DNA of 16,922 bases from Comamonadaceae bacterium (GTDB taxonomy: Bacteria > Pseudomonadota > Gammaproteobacteria > Burkholderiales > Burkholderiaceae). Below, piece after piece: positions 1 through 7,038 of this stretch. How positions within the stretch are numbered: position 1 is the stretch's first letter; each line of letters starts with the position of its first letter. The notes beneath the pieces are model-generated. The model saw only the letters and a program-made list of their open reading frames with translations, had not been told where the DNA came from and searched no databases. The DNA lies in assembly GCA_947484245.1 (NCBI GenBank), contig CANKOT010000046.1, forward strand, positions 1 to 16,922. Direction: 5' to 3'. The translations under genes were made by a program, and so were the position numbers.

Positions 1-4
1 ATTT

Positions 5-36
5 GCCCCGAGTCGCAAGGCTCGGGGCATTTTTTT
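5..36 (+). terminator. Rho-independent terminator of the upstream gene
   Basis: An 8-bp perfect stem, GCCCCGAG (5-12) with CTCGGGGC (21-28), closes an 8-base loop and is followed by an A and seven T residues (30-36). A ninth T-A pair is possible at 4/29. This is a textbook intrinsic terminator reading rightwards, so a plus-strand gene probably ends just left of the window. It lies only 20 bases before the ilvA start, so the ilvA -35 region, if any, would fall inside the terminator. Confidence 0.85.
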
Positions 37-43
37 CGCCCGC

Positions 44-49
44 TATCAT
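44..49 (+). promoter_or_regulatory. Candidate -10 element of ilvA (leaderless-type)
   Basis: TATCAT matches the TATAAT consensus at five of six positions and ends six bases before the ilvA ATG at 56. No purine-rich Shine-Dalgarno sequence is present. Transcription starting about seven bases after the hexamer would begin at or next to the start codon. No good -35 hexamer is visible, because that position is taken by the terminator stem. This is a weak call on its own, supported by the same geometry upstream of gspC and the EamA transporter. Confidence 0.4.
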
Positions 50-55
50 TCGGGT

Positions 56-1609
56 ATGACCGCGAAAAATCTCAAACCCTCCGATTACCTGAAAAAAATC
101 CTGAACGCACGCGTTTACGACGTGGCCACCGAGTCGGCATTGGAGCTTGCCCAAAATTTAAGCAAGCGACTGCACAACACCGTTTTGCTCAAGCGAGAAG
201 ACCAACAGCCCGTGCACAGCTTCAAGCTGCGCGGCGCCTACAACAAGATGGCGCATCTCACTGCCGCCCAACTCAAAAAGGGCGTCATTTGCGCGTCGGC
301 TGGCAATCACGCGCAAGGTGTTGCCTTGGGTGCCAGCAAATTGGGCTGCCGCGCTGTGATTGTGATGCCCACCACCACACCGCAAATGAAAATTGAAGCT
401 GTGAAAGCTTTGGGCGGTGAAGTGGTCTTGGTTGGAGACAGTTACTCAGACGCGCACAAGCACGCCACGATGCTTGAGAAAAAAATGGGCATGACTTTCG
501 TGCATCCCTTTGACGATCCAGAAGTCATTGCCGGCCAAGGCACCATCGCCATGGAAATGTTGCGCCAACACCAAGGCCGCTTGGATGCTGTGTTTGTGGC
601 CATTGGCGGCGGCGGCCTCATTTCTGGCGTGGCCAATTACATCAAAGCCGTGCGCCCCGACATCAAAATCATTGGCGTGCAAATGAACGACTCAGACGCC
701 ATGATTCAATCGGTGACTGCCAAAAAACGTGTCACCTTGAACGATGTGGGTTTGTTCTCAGACGGCACTGCGGTGAAGTTGGTGGGCGAAGAAACTTTCC
801 GCGTCACACGCGGCTTGGTCGACGACTACATGACCGTGGACACAGACGCCGTGTGTGCCGCCATCAAAGATGTGTTTGTAGACACTCGCTCCATTGTGGA
901 GCCCGCAGGAGCCTTGGCCGTGGCGGCCATCAAGCAGTACGTGGCCAAACACAAAACCAAAGGCGAAACCTACGCGGCCATTTTGTGCGGCGCCAACATG
1001 AACTTTGACCGCTTGCGCTTTGTGGCCGAGCGGGCCGAAGTGGGTGAAGAACGCGAAGCCATTTTTGCCGTCACCATTCCGGAAGAGCGTGGCAGTTTCA
1101 AGCGCTTTTGCGAACTCATTGGCAGCTTGCCCGGCGGCCCGCGCAATGTGACCGAATTTAACTATCGCATCAGCGATGCCGCCAAGGCGCACGTGTTTGT
1201 GGGCCTGACTACAGAGGGCGCAGGCGAGAGCACCAAAATTTCCAACAATTTCAAAAAACACGGTTTTGACAGCCTCGACTTGACGCACGACGACTTGGCC
1301 AAAGAGCACATCAGGCACATGGTGGGCGGCCACACCAGCTTGGCACAAAACGAGCGCCTGATGCGATTTGTGTTTCCAGAGCGCCCCGGTGCATTGCTGA
1401 AATTTCTCAACCTGATGCGCCCTGGCTGGAACATCAGTTTGTTTCACTATCGCAACCAAGGTGCCGATTACGGGCGCATTTTGGTGGGCTTGCAAGTGCC
1501 CGACAAAGACGACAAGGCGTTTGACAAATTTCTGCGCACCTTGGGATACCCCTATGTGGAAGAAACACTGAACCCGGTTTACCGGATGTTCTTGCAACAA
1601 ACTGCCTGA
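56..1609 (+). CDS. ilvA: Threonine ammonia-lyase, biosynthetic (threonine deaminase)
   Basis: This PLP enzyme converts L-threonine to 2-oxobutanoate and ammonia, the first committed step of isoleucine synthesis, in the cytoplasm. At 517 residues it matches the long biosynthetic form (E. coli IlvA is about 514). The catalytic fold carries the PLP lysine in HSFKLRGA (K57), the SAGNHAQG loop (81-88) and the glycine-rich phosphate-binding GGGGL (184-188). The C-terminus holds two ACT-like regulatory domains, roughly 334-410 and 434-509, the second beginning with the typical FPERPGAL. In the family these domains bind isoleucine (inhibitor) and valine (activator), so feedback control is expected. 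The ATG has no Shine-Dalgarno sequence. The gene converges on gspC; the 37 bases between their stops hold no clear terminator. Confidence 0.96.
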   Translation: MTAKNLKPSDYLKKILNARVYDVATESALELAQNLSKRLHNTVLLKREDQQPVHSFKLRGAYNKMAHLTAAQLKKGVICASAGNHAQGVALGASKLGCRAVIVMPTTTPQMKIEAVKALGGEVVLVGDSYSDAHKHATMLEKKMGMTFVHPFDDPEVIAGQGTIAMEMLRQHQGRLDAVFVAIGGGGLISGVANYIKAVRPDIKIIGVQMNDSDAMIQSVTAKKRVTLNDVGLFSDGTAVKLVGEETFRVTRGLVDDYMTVDTDAVCAAIKDVFVDTRSIVEPAGALAVAAIKQYVAKHKTKGETYAAILCGANMNFDRLRFVAERAEVGEEREAIFAVTIPEERGSFKRFCELIGSLPGGPRNVTEFNYRISDAAKAHVFVGLTTEGAGESTKISNNFKKHGFDSLDLTHDDLAKEHIRHMVGGHTSLAQNERLMRFVFPERPGALLKFLNLMRPGWNISLFHYRNQGADYGRILVGLQVPDKDDKAFDKFLRTLGYPYVEETLNPVYRMFLQQTA

Positions 1610-1646
1610 ATTTCAAGCCACGGTTTGAGTCTAGAAAGGCAAAAGC

Positions 1647-2156
1647 TCAAAGCTCGGGTTTGGGCAGTTCCAAAGTAATTGTGGGCGTGTTTTGTGAGGC
1701 AGGCGCCAAGCGAGCAAGCCTGTGTCCCACTGAATGCAAGACCCAGCCTGGCGCCACAACTTGGCCAGGCCGGTAAGCCTTAGGCGGCTGACCATCGACC
1801 GCCAGCAATGCACTGCCCTGGCCCGATGCACCCGCAACCACCCCCAACAAGGTCCATTGATGATCGGCACTTGCCGCAGTATTGGCGCCCGTGTTGCCTT
1901 CAGATGCCAAGGGTGCGCCCAAAGCCGCGGCCACATAGGCACTTTTAATGGCAGGGGATGCAGAGGAAGAGGGACTGGCTGGAACGGCCCCTTGCACTCC
2001 AACTTGCACTGCCTCTTGCACCGAAGAAGGCGCCACCGAAATACTTTGAATTTGCAACACCCAAGTGAGGGCCAAGTAGGCGGCCATGGCCCCAAGCCCC
2101 AGCGCACAGATCGCGGGCCCAAAGGATTTGGAATTGCCTTGTTTAAGTTGCAACAT
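1647..2156 (-). CDS. gspC: Type II secretion system protein C, short form (inner-membrane connector to the secretin)
   Basis: GspC links the inner-membrane platform to the secretin and takes part in gating. From the ATG at 2156 the protein has 169 residues: a short cytoplasmic tail, one membrane helix (about 13-32), an Ala/Ser/Pro-rich linker (about 55-95) and a small beta-rich domain (about 98-163). That domain contains WTLLGVVA, DGQPPKAYRPGQVV and a final TITLEL strand, which fits the GspC homology region. The protein then ends, so the C-terminal PDZ or coiled-coil domain of many GspC proteins is absent. An in-frame ATG at 2207 would add 17 residues, but it places the start inside gspG and upstream of the likely promoter, so I prefer 2156. 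The gene is divergent from gspG, unlike the rest of the cluster. The call rests on topology, the homology region and context. Confidence 0.78.
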   Translation of the reverse strand: MLQLKQGNSKSFGPAICALGLGAMAAYLALTWVLQIQSISVAPSSVQEAVQVGVQGAVPASPSSSASPAIKSAYVAAALGAPLASEGNTGANTAASADHQWTLLGVVAGASGQGSALLAVDGQPPKAYRPGQVVAPGWVLHSVGHRLARLAPASQNTPTITLELPKPEL

Positions 2157-2170
2157 GGGGGGATTATGAT
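2142..2170 (+). promoter_or_regulatory. Candidate promoter of the gspG-F operon
   Basis: TATGAT (2165-2170, five of six to consensus) is preceded by TTTAAG (2142-2147, a poor -35) at a 17-base spacing. Transcription would start near 2177 and leave an untranslated leader of about 29 bases with a weak AGAGAG Shine-Dalgarno candidate (2191-2196). It is the only sensible promoter position before the long gsp gene chain. The -35 match is weak, so activator dependence is possible. Confidence 0.4.
2163..2168 (-). promoter_or_regulatory. Candidate -10 element of gspC (leaderless-type)
   Basis: On the minus strand CATAAT (five of six to TATAAT) ends six bases before the preferred gspC ATG at 2156; the six bases between are all C, which cannot act as a Shine-Dalgarno site. 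No good -35 match lies 16-18 bases upstream. It overlaps the candidate gspG -10 by four base pairs. Confidence 0.4.
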
Positions 2171-2205
2171 GGAGAAGTGTTACAAAAAGCAGAGAGTCAT
2201 TTGCC

Positions 2206-2694
2206 ATGAATTTAGAAAATACAAATTCCCTCGCCCATGTTCAAACTTTGAACACCAACCCACCCGCTTTGGGCCGCAAAGCACGCCAACAGCGAGGCTT
2301 TACTTTGATTGAGTTGATGGTGGTTTTGGCCATCATTGGCATCTTGGCCGCCTTGGTGGTGCCCAGTGTTTTGGGTCGTGCCGACGACGCTCGCGTGACT
2401 GCCGCCCGAACCGATGTGGGCAATTTGACGCAAGCCCTCAAACTCTACAAGCTAGACAACCAGCGCTTTCCCACAGCCGAGCAAGGTTTACAAGCCTTGG
2501 TTGCCAGACCTTCCGCCGAGCCCGTCCCAAACAACTGGAAAAGCTACCTCGACAAACTGCCTGCCGACCCATGGGGCCGGCCCTATCAGTACCTCAATCC
2601 TGGTCTGAAAGGCGAAGTGGATGTCATGTCGTGGGGCGCTGATGGCAAATCAGGCGGCGATGGGGCCAACGCTGACATTGGCAGCTGGCAATAA
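2206..2694 (+). CDS. gspG: Type II secretion system major pseudopilin G
   Basis: GspG is the main subunit of the periplasmic pseudopilus that drives substrates through the secretin. The prepilin peptidase site is at RQQRG/FTLIELMVV, with cleavage before F32 and the conserved Glu at +5 (E36). The hydrophobic N-terminal helix follows, then the globular domain with the GspG signatures QRFPTAEQGLQAL, DPWGRPYQY and a C-terminal SWGADGKSGGDGANADIGSW. The Asp residues near that end correspond to the family's calcium site. The mature protein is 131 residues, normal for the family. The leader from the ATG at 2206 is 31 residues, longer than usual; in-frame TTG codons inside it (for example at LGRKARQQRG) are possible shorter starts. 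It is the first gene of the operon, six bases before gspH. Confidence 0.95.
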   Translation: MNLENTNSLAHVQTLNTNPPALGRKARQQRGFTLIELMVVLAIIGILAALVVPSVLGRADDARVTAARTDVGNLTQALKLYKLDNQRFPTAEQGLQALVARPSAEPVPNNWKSYLDKLPADPWGRPYQYLNPGLKGEVDVMSWGADGKSGGDGANADIGSWQ

Positions 2695-2700
2695 TTTTCA

Positions 2701-3135
2701 ATGCGCGCATCTCACGGCTTCACCTTGATTGAGTTGTTGGTGGTGATTGCGCTGATTGCCATCGGCACAGCCGCCGTCAGCTTTAGTTTGCGCGATTCAG
2801 CCCAAACTGTGCTCGAACGAGATGCAGAGCGTTTGGCCACTTTGTTTGAATCCGCCAGAGCCAGATCCAGAGCCAGTGGCATGCCAGTGAAGTGGTACCC
2901 GCAAACGTCTGACAACAACGGCTCGACTGGTTTTGTGTTTGATGGTTTGCCCTCCAACACCCTGCCAGAAAAATGGCTGTCGCCGCAAATTCAAGTGGCG
3001 CCCAACAGCTTGGTGGTCTTAGGACCCGATCCCATCATTGGCCCCCAAAGCGTGGGCTTGCAAATGCGCGATTTAAAGCTGTGGGTCAGTACCGATGGGC
3101 TCAAACCATTTGCAGTCAGGCGAGCCGCACCGTGA
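2701..3135 (+). CDS. gspH: Type II secretion system minor pseudopilin H
   Basis: A minor pseudopilin, in the family placed near the pseudopilus tip complex. The leader is only six residues, MRASHG, and prepilin peptidase would cut before F7 in FTLIELLVVIALIAIG, leaving Glu at +5 (E11). The hydrophobic helix (about 7-28) leads into a GspH-like region with DAERLATLFESARARSRASG (about 41-60), the pattern typical of FimT/GspH proteins. The total of 144 residues is slightly short for GspH. The start follows the gspG stop by six bases with no strong ribosome binding site, and the stop overlaps the gspI start in GTGA, so translation is probably coupled. Assignment to H rather than another minor pseudopilin rests on this pattern and on the G-H-I-J-K order. 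Confidence 0.9.
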   Translation: MRASHGFTLIELLVVIALIAIGTAAVSFSLRDSAQTVLERDAERLATLFESARARSRASGMPVKWYPQTSDNNGSTGFVFDGLPSNTLPEKWLSPQIQVAPNSLVVLGPDPIIGPQSVGLQMRDLKLWVSTDGLKPFAVRRAAP

Positions 3136-3551
3136 ATGCCTATACCAAGCCCAAACCCAAGCCCAAACGCCAGCGCCCAACGCTCGAAAAAAGCCAAGGC
3201 TTCACACTCATCGAAGTGTTGGTTGCTTTGGGCATTGTGGCCATTGCCCTCATGGCAGGTTTGCGCTCGACCGATGCATTGAGCAAAAACGCATCGCGCC
3301 AATCGACACAATGGTTGGCCCAAATTTGTGCTGAAAATGAGTTCAGTCGTTTGCGTCTATCAAGGCAAGTTCCGCCTGTAGGAGAGAGCAGCAACAGTTG
3401 CTTGCAGGCCGGCCTTGAGCTGCAAGTGAATTTAACTGTGCAAGTCACGCCCAACCCGAATTTCAGAAGAGTAGATGCCAGGGTGGTACAGCGCAGCGGC
3501 TTAGACAGCACACCCTTGCTGCAACTCTCGACCGTGATGGGGCGCAACTGA
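3132..3551 (+). CDS. gspI: Type II secretion system minor pseudopilin I
   Basis: A minor pseudopilin that forms the tip complex with J and K in characterised systems. I choose the GTG at 3132, which overlaps the gspH stop in GTGA. The open frame extends further upstream, but that would run inside gspH. The 139-residue product has a 23-residue basic leader ending KSQG, cleavage before F24, and FTLIEVLVALGIVAIALMAG with Glu at +5 (E28). The globular part carries the GspI-like segment NASRQSTQWLAQICAENE. The leader contains a KPKPKPK run encoded by a perfect 12-bp tandem duplication (3145-3168). The stop overlaps the gspJ ATG by one base (TGATG). Confidence 0.9.
   Translation: MNAYTKPKPKPKRQRPTLEKSQGFTLIEVLVALGIVAIALMAGLRSTDALSKNASRQSTQWLAQICAENEFSRLRLSRQVPPVGESSNSCLQAGLELQVNLTVQVTPNPNFRRVDARVVQRSGLDSTPLLQLSTVMGRN
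3145..3168 (+). repeat. 12-bp perfect tandem duplication in the gspI leader
   Basis: CCAAGCCCAAAC occurs twice head to tail (3145-3156 and 3157-3168). In the gspI frame each copy adds four residues of an alternating Lys-Pro run. The length is a multiple of three, so copy-number change would keep the frame. Confidence 0.9.
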
Positions 3552-4231
3552 TGCGGCGCGCTGATTCCAAAGCCCAAGCCATGGCTGGCTTTACCCTGAT
3601 TGAAGTGTTGGTGGCCAGTGCCATTTTGGCGCTCATGGCGCTCATTTCTTGGCGCGGCTTGGATGGCATGTCCAAAGCCCAAGTAGCGTTGCAAGCACGC
3701 AGTGATGCCAACCAAACATGGCAGGTGGGTTTGGCGCAATGGCGCACCGATCTTGACAACATGGTGAACTTGCAAAATATCCCCGCACTCGATTGGGATG
3801 GTCGTGTGCTGCGCATCACACGCCAGCACTCGCAAGACCCTCAGGTGGGCATGCAAGTGGTGGCTTGGACTCTGGGCAATGGTCAATGGACGCGATGGCA
3901 ATCTGCGCCCCTCACGCAACGCGAAGTTTGGGCTCAAGCCTGGAATCAAGCCCAAATTTGGGGGGAGTCAGCGGGCAAGCCCATGCCCAACAATGCAAAT
4001 GAAGTCGTGATTCACCCCATTGGAAGTTGGCAAATTTATTACCACCGCGACGGTGCATGGAGCAATCCGCTTTCAAGTGCTGGCAACAACTCGGCTCCGA
4101 GTCCAATCAGCAACGCTGTCGCATTGCCTGAAGGCATTCGTTTGGTGCTTGATTTGACTGAAAACGCCCAAGTGCAAGGCAAACTGACCTTGGACTGGGT
4201 TCGACCCACCTTTACTGTGAGCAAACAGTGA
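3551..4231 (+). CDS. gspJ: Type II secretion system minor pseudopilin J
   Basis: A minor pseudopilin, part of the I-J-K tip complex. A 13-residue leader, MRRADSKAQAMAG, precedes FTLIEVLVASAILALMALISW, with cleavage before F14 and Glu at +5 (E18). At 226 residues it is larger than H and I, as expected for GspJ. After the helix come SWRGLDGM (about 33-40) and a W/L-rich domain with WRTDLDNM, fitting the T2SSJ family. The ATG shares one base with the gspI stop. The gene's own stop overlaps the gspK GTG in GTGA. The predicted protein ends in LTLDWVRPTF, a beta strand common at GspJ C-termini. Confidence 0.9.
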   Translation: MRRADSKAQAMAGFTLIEVLVASAILALMALISWRGLDGMSKAQVALQARSDANQTWQVGLAQWRTDLDNMVNLQNIPALDWDGRVLRITRQHSQDPQVGMQVVAWTLGNGQWTRWQSAPLTQREVWAQAWNQAQIWGESAGKPMPNNANEVVIHPIGSWQIYYHRDGAWSNPLSSAGNNSAPSPISNAVALPEGIRLVLDLTENAQVQGKLTLDWVRPTFTVSKQ

Positions 4232-5283
4232 GCCCGCCCAATATGCCATCAAGCACCCACGCTCAACGCGGCGCAGCCTTGATCAGCGCCATGCTGGTGG
4301 TGACCTTGGTAGCCACTCTGGCCAGTGTGGCTTTGTGGCAGCAATGGCGGCATGTGGAAGTTGAAAGTGCAGAACGGCACAGGGTGCAGTCGTCTTGGCT
4401 GTTAAATGGCGCTTTAGATTGGTCGCGTTTGATTTTGAGAGAAGACGCCTTGGCTGGGGCCAAATCAGGCAATACAGCCACCGACCACTTGACCGAGCCT
4501 TGGGCCTTGCCCCTGAAAGAGGCCAAACTTTCTGCCTTTCTGGCACAAGATCAGCAGCTGCGCGAGGGCGACCCTGAAGTGTTTTTGTCGGGCCAAATCA
4601 CCGATGTGCAAAGCCGCATCAATTTGACCAATTGGATAGAGGCCAGTGACAGCAAAGGCCCCCCGCAGTTCAATCAGCCCATGCAAATCGCCCTGGTTCG
4701 CCTGTTCAATGTACTGGGCTTGCCTTTGCTTGAACTGGAACGACTGGCCCAAGCATGGCGAACGGCGTCCCAAGCCGCCAAGCTGGCAAAACCTGAAGTG
4801 GGGCAAGCCGTGGCCAACCTACCCAGCGGTGCTGCCCTGCTGCCGCAGCAAATGGCCCAACTGCAGTGGCTGGGGCTTAGCCCAGACACTGTGCAGCGGC
4901 TCTCCCCCTTCGTGACCATCTTGCCGCAACCCACCCCAGTCAACCTCAACACGGCCAGCGCTGAGGTTATTTATGCCACGGTGCTGGGTTTGGATCTGGC
5001 CACTGCGCAGCAGTTTGTGCAGCTACGCTCGCGCGCGCACTTTGGCAATTTGTCAGATGCTGGCAAAGCCTTGGGGGGCAAAACCCTGGAGGCGCGCTGG
5101 CATGCCGTGGGATCGCGGTTTTTTGAAGTTTGGGGTCGATTGCGCATGGAAGAACGCACCCATGAAGAAATCGCTTTGATTTTTCGAGACACAGAAAATG
5201 TGACATTTGTGTGGCGGCAAAAAATTGCCGGAATTCTCCCGCCAACAAACGACCAGTCGCTTCTACAATCAAGTCAGCCATGA
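4228..5283 (+). CDS. gspK: Type II secretion system minor pseudopilin K
   Basis: GspK is the large minor pseudopilin that caps the pseudopilus tip. From GTG 4228 (overlapping the gspJ stop) it has 351 residues; an in-frame ATG at 4243 would remove five residues and is an equally good start. The cleavage site is HAQRG/AALISAMLVVTLVAT. The +5 position is Ser rather than Glu, and the absence of Glu5 is characteristic of GspK. A large alpha-helical domain follows, with SGQITDVQSRINLTNW (about 122-137) and PVNLNTASAEVIYA (about 237-250), the helix-hairpin-like segment typical of the family. The stop overlaps the gspL ATG in ATGA. Confidence 0.92.
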   Translation: MSPPNMPSSTHAQRGAALISAMLVVTLVATLASVALWQQWRHVEVESAERHRVQSSWLLNGALDWSRLILREDALAGAKSGNTATDHLTEPWALPLKEAKLSAFLAQDQQLREGDPEVFLSGQITDVQSRINLTNWIEASDSKGPPQFNQPMQIALVRLFNVLGLPLLELERLAQAWRTASQAAKLAKPEVGQAVANLPSGAALLPQQMAQLQWLGLSPDTVQRLSPFVTILPQPTPVNLNTASAEVIYATVLGLDLATAQQFVQLRSRAHFGNLSDAGKALGGKTLEARWHAVGSRFFEVWGRLRMEERTHEEIALIFRDTENVTFVWRQKIAGILPPTNDQSLLQSSQP

Positions 5284-6533
5284 GTACTCACATTTTCACG
5301 CTGCCACTTCGCTCTGAAAGTGGCGCAACTTACCCGCACACTGTCTTGTCTTCGCAAGCGGCTGGTGCGCGTGACAAAGAAATCTGGGCCTTGGTACCCG
5401 CAGAAGCCATTTCTTGGCACCGGGTCAATTTGCCCGCAGGCCTGCACAAACAATCCAACCGTTTGACTGCAGCGCTTCAAAGCTTGATGGAAGAGCGCTT
5501 GTTAGATGAACCCGAACTCTTGCATTTGTCATTGCAACCCGATTGGGAAGCCAATGCGCCTTTGTGGGTAGCGGCTTGCAACAAAGCTTGGCTCAAACAA
5601 CATTTAACGCAACTCCAAGCCATGGGCCATGTGGTTCACCGCATCGTGCCCGAATGGGTGCCCAGCACGCAGCCTGGCGTGGCCTCAGCTTGGGTGAGCG
5701 GCGTACCCGAAGATGCTTGGTTGTGGGTGAGTGACGCCCAAGGCGCATGGCGTTTGCCCCTTGAGGCAGGTGTGAAGTTTTGGTTTGAGAAAATCAAATT
5801 GGCCAGTACTGAACAAGACGTGCCTGGCCAATTGGTCATTCAAGCAGATCCTGCTGTGGCTGAACTGGCACAAAAAGCTTTGCGCCAATTGCAGGCCCTG
5901 CATCAAACCGACACACCTGACCGCTTTGCTGCAGGGCGTGTTGAAGTGGTCACGGGCGTGAGCCGCTATGTTCAAGCTGCCTCTACCCAATGGGATTTGG
6001 CCCAGTTTGAATTTGCAGCGCACGGTTCTGCACGTTGGCTTCAAAAATCCAAACGCATTTGGCAAACTTTTGCCAAGAGCCCCCCTTGGAAAGCCGCCCG
6101 CTGGAGTCTTGGCTTCTTGGTTTTGGCGCAGTTTGTCGGTTTGAATGTGGCCGCATGGCAACTCAATGCGCAAGCCCAACTGCACCGCGAACTGCAAAAC
6201 GCCATCCTCACACAAAGCTTTCCGCATGTCACCGTGGTCGATGCGCCGCTGCAAATGGCCAAAGAACTTGAACGCTTGCAACGCAACTCGGGTGCAATTT
6301 CAACGCGTGATTTGGAATGGGCATTGCAGGCGGTGGGTGCGGCCTTGCCAGCAGGCCAACTGATTTCTAATTTGGATTTTCAAGTGCAGGGCAATGGCGA
6401 AACTCGGCTGCAAGGTTTGCAGCTGACTGACCCCCAAGCAAAAGCCTTTGCACAAGCCCTTCGCAACCAAGGCTTGGATGCGCAAGCCAGCGGCGATCAG
6501 TGGCGCATCGCGAGCCAGAGGGCCGGCTTATGA
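5280..6533 (+). CDS. gspL: Type II secretion system protein L (inner-membrane platform, ATPase anchor)
   Basis: GspL recruits the GspE ATPase to the membrane and pairs with GspM. I start it at the ATG at 5280, overlapping the gspK stop (ATGA), although the open frame continues 69 bases upstream inside gspK. The product has 417 residues: a cytoplasmic actin-like domain (about 1-250), one membrane helix at about 275-295 (WSLGFLVLAQFVGLNVAAW) preceded by basic residues, and a periplasmic coiled-coil plus ferredoxin-like domain. WDLAQFEFA just before the helix corresponds to the juxtamembrane motif seen in GspL proteins. The sequence is otherwise divergent, as usual for this family, and the order K-L-M supports the call. 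Confidence 0.9.
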   Translation: MSTHIFTLPLRSESGATYPHTVLSSQAAGARDKEIWALVPAEAISWHRVNLPAGLHKQSNRLTAALQSLMEERLLDEPELLHLSLQPDWEANAPLWVAACNKAWLKQHLTQLQAMGHVVHRIVPEWVPSTQPGVASAWVSGVPEDAWLWVSDAQGAWRLPLEAGVKFWFEKIKLASTEQDVPGQLVIQADPAVAELAQKALRQLQALHQTDTPDRFAAGRVEVVTGVSRYVQAASTQWDLAQFEFAAHGSARWLQKSKRIWQTFAKSPPWKAARWSLGFLVLAQFVGLNVAAWQLNAQAQLHRELQNAILTQSFPHVTVVDAPLQMAKELERLQRNSGAISTRDLEWALQAVGAALPAGQLISNLDFQVQGNGETRLQGLQLTDPQAKAFAQALRNQGLDAQASGDQWRIASQRAGL

Positions 6534-7036
6534 GCATGAAATTTTTAAGCAATTTCCAAACTTTGCCGCAGCGAGATCGCCAGCGGCTTTTGGCTTTGGG
6601 CGTCGTTTTGTTGGTCCTCATGCTTTGGTCATGGAATCTGTCGCCCGCTTTGAAAACCTTGCGCGAAATGCCAATCCAGTTGGCTCAACTGCAAGACCAA
6701 ACCCAAAAATTGAGGCTCATGCAAGCGCAAGCGCAAGCTTTCCAAAAGTCGCCGCGCCTGCAGGTCAATGAAGCTCGCTCGCTGCTGCAAAAAGTTGCAA
6801 GCGAAACTTTGGGCAACGGCGCGCGGCTGAACATCGAAGGCACACGTGCCACGCTCACGCTCAGTCGCGTTTCTGCCGATTCTCTGGCTCAGTTTTTGGC
6901 CTTGTCCAGAACGCAGGCCCAGGCCTTGCCCATTGAAGCGCAACTTCAAAAATTCACCGAGCCTGGCGCGCCCAAAACAGGCACACCCTCCGAACTTTGG
7001 CGCGGCGCCCTCATCTTGAGCTTGCCAGGCGGATAA
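6530..7036 (+). CDS. gspM: Type II secretion system protein M
   Basis: GspM is a bitopic inner-membrane protein that stabilises and partners GspL. I choose the ATG at 6530, overlapping the gspL stop in ATGA; a second ATG two codons later (6536) is also possible. The product is 168 residues, normal for GspM. It has a short basic cytoplasmic N-terminus, one membrane helix at about 19-37 (RLLALGVVLLVLMLWSW), a coiled-coil-prone stretch (about 40-80, rich in Gln and Leu) and a small periplasmic domain ending WRGALILSL. The stop is separated from the gspN ATG by two bases. Confidence 0.88.
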   Translation: MSMKFLSNFQTLPQRDRQRLLALGVVLLVLMLWSWNLSPALKTLREMPIQLAQLQDQTQKLRLMQAQAQAFQKSPRLQVNEARSLLQKVASETLGNGARLNIEGTRATLTLSRVSADSLAQFLALSRTQAQALPIEAQLQKFTEPGAPKTGTPSELWRGALILSLPGG

Positions 7037-7038
7037 GC

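Noticed and set aside
758..1600. A 280-codon open frame on the minus strand
   Set aside because: It lies entirely opposite ilvA, and its translation is rich in His, Gln and Val with no family motif. It is a shadow of the ilvA codon pattern.
1610..1646. Terminator between convergent ilvA and gspC
   Set aside because: Only short imperfect pairings such as TTTGAG with CTCAAA across a 16-base loop, with no T-run. Not enough to call.
1734..2312. A 192-codon plus-strand open frame across the gspC-gspG region
   Set aside because: It runs antisense to gspC and into gspG in another frame, has no domain character, and would span the divergent promoters. GspC and GspG have clear membrane or pilin signatures.
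3140..3955. A 271-codon minus-strand open frame
   Set aside because: It is antisense to gspI and gspJ, both of which have textbook prepilin sites. No recognisable protein features.
5685..6281. A 198-codon minus-strand open frame inside gspL
   Set aside because: Antisense shadow with no motif; gspL reads through with a membrane helix and correct context.
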